A DNA stretch of 8,516 bases from Clostridia bacterium (lineage in GTDB: Bacteria; Bacillota; Clostridia; Oscillospirales; CAG-272), in assembly GCA_900753285.1 (NCBI GenBank), contig CAADYN010000225.1:1-8516 (forward strand), read 5' to 3'. This document shows, piece by piece, positions 6,326-8,516 of the stretch. The notes below the pieces were generated by a model that searched no databases, had not been told where the DNA came from, and saw only the letters and a program-made list of their open reading frames with translations. Position 1 is the first letter of the stretch, and every line of letters begins with the position of its first letter. A program made the position numbers and the translations under genes.

Positions 6326-8292
6326 TATCTGACTCTTTCTCCGAGAGGTGTTGCGGAATCAAGGAATACCACACGGACTGTCTCTTCGCCTGACGCAAGA
6401 ATCATGCCGTTTGACTCGATTCCGCAGAGTACGGCAGGCTTGAGGTTGGCGACGACTATTATCTTCTTGCCGATGAGGTCTTCGGGCGCGTAGAATTTTG
6501 CGATGCCGGACGCTACAGTACGGGTTTCGTAGCCGAGGTCGAGGGTCAGCTTGAGGAGCTTCTTCGCCTTCGGGACTTTTTCGCAGTTCACTATCTGTGC
6601 GGTTCTCAGCTCAACGTTCATGAAGTCGTCGATTCCGATTTGTGCGATTCCTTCGGGCTTCTCCGGCTTCTTTGCGGCGGCTTCCTCTGCCTTCTTCGCG
6701 TCCTCGATTGCCTTAAGAGCGGCTGCGTGTTCGGCTTCGGCTTCCTTTAAGAATTCTTCTTCGTCGATACGCTGGAACAGGGGCTTAGCTTCGCCGACTT
6801 CGTGACCACTTTCAAGTCCGCCGAACGTGAATACGCTGTCGTAGTCCCTCTTGTCCGAGCCTATCTGACGGAATATCGAGTCCGCGGTTTCGGGAATGAG
6901 AGCGGTAAGCAGAACTCCGCCTATTCTTATCGTTTCAAGGAGATTGTATATTACGGTTTCAAGTCTTTCCCTAGTTTCGTCCGACTTTGCGAGCGTCCAC
7001 GGTGCTGTTTCGTCAATGTACTTGTTGGCGCGGCGGAGCATTGTGAATACGTCAGCGCAGGCGTCGGCAATATGGAAGGTGTCCATATTTTCGCAGAATT
7101 TCTTCACGCATTCCGAAACTACGGATTTAAGCTCAGCGTCGGTTCCTTCTTCTCCGTGAGGTGTGGGGATAACGCCGCCGAAGTATTTCTTAGTCATAGC
7201 GACTGTGCGGTTTACGAGGTTGCCGAGGTTGTTCGCAAGGTCCGTGTTGTATCTGCCGATAACGGATTCGTATGTGATGGAACCGTCGGAAGCGTAGGGC
7301 ATTTCGGAGAGAGCATAGTAACGCACGCCGTCAACACCGAACTTATCCGCGAGCTTGTCCGCATAGATAACGTTTCCGCGGGATTTTGACATCTTGTCAG
7401 TGCCGAAATTGAACCACGGATGACCGAAAATCTGCTTAGGGAGGGGAAGGTCGAGAGCCATCAGGAAAATAGGCCAGTAGATTGAATGGAAACGGACGAT
7501 ATCCTTACCGATGATATGCACGTCAGCCGGCCAGTATTTGCGGAAGTTTTCGCTCTGTACTTCCTTGTCGGGGTCGTAACCGAGGGCGGTGATATAGTTG
7601 GTGAGCGCGTCAAGCCATACGTATACAACGTGCTTTGGGTCAAAAGTAACGGGAATACCCCATGTGAAGCTCGTTCTCGAAACGCAGAGATCCTGAAGAC
7701 CGGGCTTTAAGAAGTTGTTCACCATTTCTTTTCTGCGCGCTTCGGGCATGATAAAGTAGGGGTGCTCGTCGATGTACTTCATCAGTCTGTCGGCGTATTT
7801 GCTCATGTTGAAGAAGTAAGCCTCTTCCTTGTCCTTATGAACCTCACGTCCGCAGTCGGGGCATTTTCCGTCGACAAGCTGGCTGTCCGTGAAGAAGGAT
7901 TCGCAGGGAGTGCAGTACCATCCTTCGTAGCATCCCTTGTAAATGTCGCCCTGGTCGAAGAATTTCTTGAAAATCTTAGCGACGGTTTCCTCGTGGTTCT
8001 TGTCCGTCGTGCGGATGAAGTAGTCGTAGGACGTGTTCATTTTGTCCCAGATTTCCTTAATCACGCCGGAGGTCTTGTCGACGTATTCCTTAGGTGTAAT
8101 TCCCGCATCGTTAGCCTTCAGCTCTATCTTCTGTCCGTGCTCGTCTGTGCCGGTGCAGAAAAATACGTCGTAGCCGCGCTGTCTTTTGTATCTGGCGATA
8201 GCGTCGGTTGCTATGATTTCGTATGTGTTTCCGAAATGAGGTTTAGCGGACGCGTATGCTATCGCAGTGGTAATATAATATTTTTCAGCCAT
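6325..8292 (-). CDS. metG: Methionyl-tRNA synthetase
   Basis: Class I aminoacyl-tRNA synthetase that charges tRNA-Met, cytosolic. At 655 residues it has the full bacterial layout. The catalytic Rossmann domain carries a HIGH-type motif written HFGN (19-22). The connecting zinc region has CTPC (127-130) and CPDC (144-147), and KMSKS is at 300-304. The anticodon-binding helical domain has Trp432 in TAPWTLAK. A Lys/Glu/Ala-rich linker (about 510-548) leads to a C-terminal Trbp111-type tRNA-binding domain (about 552-655; DFMNVELRTAQIV, NLKPA, SNGMILA). The MAEKYYITT N-terminus fixes the start. No Shine-Dalgarno sequence is visible before the ATG; instead a short frame with a strong one runs 8 bases into metG. 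It is followed with a one-base overlap by tatD. Confidence 0.97.
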   Translation of the reverse strand: MAEKYYITTAIAYASAKPHFGNTYEIIATDAIARYKRQRGYDVFFCTGTDEHGQKIELKANDAGITPKEYVDKTSGVIKEIWDKMNTSYDYFIRTTDKNHEETVAKIFKKFFDQGDIYKGCYEGWYCTPCESFFTDSQLVDGKCPDCGREVHKDKEEAYFFNMSKYADRLMKYIDEHPYFIMPEARRKEMVNNFLKPGLQDLCVSRTSFTWGIPVTFDPKHVVYVWLDALTNYITALGYDPDKEVQSENFRKYWPADVHIIGKDIVRFHSIYWPIFLMALDLPLPKQIFGHPWFNFGTDKMSKSRGNVIYADKLADKFGVDGVRYYALSEMPYASDGSITYESVIGRYNTDLANNLGNLVNRTVAMTKKYFGGVIPTPHGEEGTDAELKSVVSECVKKFCENMDTFHIADACADVFTMLRRANKYIDETAPWTLAKSDETRERLETVIYNLLETIRIGGVLLTALIPETADSIFRQIGSDKRDYDSVFTFGGLESGHEVGEAKPLFQRIDEEEFLKEAEAEHAAALKAIEDAKKAEEAAAKKPEKPEGIAQIGIDDFMNVELRTAQIVNCEKVPKAKKLLKLTLDLGYETRTVASGIAKFYAPEDLIGKKIIVVANLKPAVLCGIESNGMILASGEETVRVVFLDSATPLGERVR

Positions 8293-8416
8293 AATTTACG
8301 ACCGTATAGACTGAGGATACGCTGATTAAAATCGAGTTTTTGCGATAAAAGGCTAAAATATAGGGGCTTTTATCACAAAAAAACCTTAAATCAGCGGCTT
8401 CCTCGTGAAATCGCAC
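8285..8416 (-). CDS. Possible leader mini-ORF overlapping the metG start
   Basis: A 43-codon minus-strand frame starting at GTG 8416-8414, or 45 codons from the ATG at 8422-8420. The Shine-Dalgarno sequence AAGGAGG fits the GTG better (7-base spacing) than the ATG (1 base). The frame passes without a stop through the whole of repeat copy 2 and ends with TGA at 8287-8285, overlapping the metG ATG by 8 bases. The peptide starts VRFHEEAADLRFF and resembles nothing I know. It may be a real small gene, a leader that couples ribosomes into metG, or an accident of repeat insertion. Evidence is only the ribosome site and the overlap. Confidence 0.35.
   Translation of the reverse strand: MRFHEEAADLRFFCDKSPYILAFYRKNSILISVSSVYTVVNYG
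8313..8404. repeat. Palindromic interspersed repeat, copy 2
   Basis: Second copy of the element at 2236-2327, lying 20 bases upstream of the metG ATG and 39 bases after the stop of the partial minus-strand gene. The outer arms pair GAGGA (8313-8317) with TCCTC (8400-8404), and CGCTGA (8320-8325) with TCAGCG (8391-8396). The core 8337-8362 is identical to copy 1. Compared with copy 1, one pair in each outer arm block has changed from T-A to G-C on both sides, keeping the stem. One inner pair is lost (C opposite A) and another gained. If metG is transcribed through it, the leader RNA would contain this long hairpin. Confidence 0.85.
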
Positions 8417-8423
8417 AGTCATG

Positions 8424-8430
8424 CCTCCTT
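8424..8430 (-). promoter_or_regulatory. Strong Shine-Dalgarno sequence AAGGAGG upstream of repeat copy 2
   Basis: The best ribosome binding site in the window lies 13 bases after the stop of the upstream partial gene, but about 130 bases from the metG ATG. It opens the mini-ORF that overlaps metG. Either it serves that frame, or it is a leftover of an earlier gene start now separated by the repeat. Confidence 0.55.
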
Positions 8431-8443
8431 AAATAATTCTGTG

Positions 8444-8516
8444 TCAGATTTTTTCCCCGCCGATGTAGACGTCACTGAGAGTTATGTTCTCTTTGTCGTC
8501 AACTGTGATAAAGTCG
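8444..8516 (-). CDS. C-terminal end of an unidentified minus-strand gene, possibly an amidohydrolase
   Basis: The last 23 codons of a gene entering from the right edge, ending in TGA at 8446-8444. The residues DFITVDD...DVYIGGEKI resemble the tail of metal-dependent amidohydrolases (NagA, deaminase or dihydroorotase type), which often end with a strand such as ADxVVxD and then a V.VNGE-type strand. The stretch is too short for a firm call. It lies in the same orientation as metG, with only the repeat and mini-ORF between, and no terminator is seen, so it may be the promoter-proximal gene of the metG operon. Confidence 0.4.
   Translation of the reverse strand, partial: DFITVDDKENITLSDVYIGGEKI

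Noticed and set aside
6802..8325. Long plus-strand open frames at 6802-7389 and 7762-8325
   Set aside because: Both are shadows of metG on the opposite strand; their hydrophobic Val/Phe-rich translations mirror Lys/Glu/Asp-rich coding sequence.

Overview
This window looks like ordinary chromosome from a low-to-moderate GC Firmicute, most likely an anaerobic gut-type member of the Clostridia. The evidence is gene content (RqcH-type NFACT protein, acetate kinase, TmcAL/YlbM-type enzyme, MetRS next to TatD, a TatD-linked radical SAM protein), GGAGG ribosome binding sites at some starts, and intrinsic terminators. The taxonomic call is inference from family knowledge; no search was run. There are no tRNA or rRNA genes, CRISPR arrays, transposase genes or phage genes.

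Layout, left to right. (1) Plus strand: the 3' part of an rqcH-like gene, cut by the window edge, then a 140-base gap with an extended -10 promoter, then a HAD-superfamily gene of the phosphomannomutase-like branch. (2) A 190-base convergent gap holds copy 1 of a roughly 92-base palindromic repeat, a likely terminator for the HAD gene, and a two-way terminator shared with ackA. (3) ackA on the minus strand and a tmcAL-like gene on the plus strand diverge from a short AT-rich region. There a perfect TTGACA-17-TATAAT promoter and an opposing promoter share one palindromic -10 box. (4) tmcAL converges on, and overlaps by 6 bases, the last gene of a minus-strand operon: [partial gene] - mini-ORF/repeat copy 2 - metG - tatD - radical SAM gene.

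Shared themes. Acetate kinase interconverts acetyl phosphate and acetate. TmcAL enzymes use acetate and ATP to acetylate the wobble cytidine of elongator tRNA-Met. MetRS charges tRNA-Met. So three neighbouring genes touch acetate and tRNA-Met, and two share a promoter region. RqcH adds a further translation-related function.

The most interesting unannotated structure is the repeat. Its two copies (2236-2327 and 8313-8404) are about 88% identical by hand alignment. Each can fold end to end into one long hairpin, and two base pairs differ by compensatory T-A to G-C changes. Copy 1 supplies the last codons and stop of the HAD gene. Copy 2 lies inside the metG leader, within a short open frame that has a strong Shine-Dalgarno sequence and ends 8 bases inside metG, while metG itself has no visible ribosome binding site.
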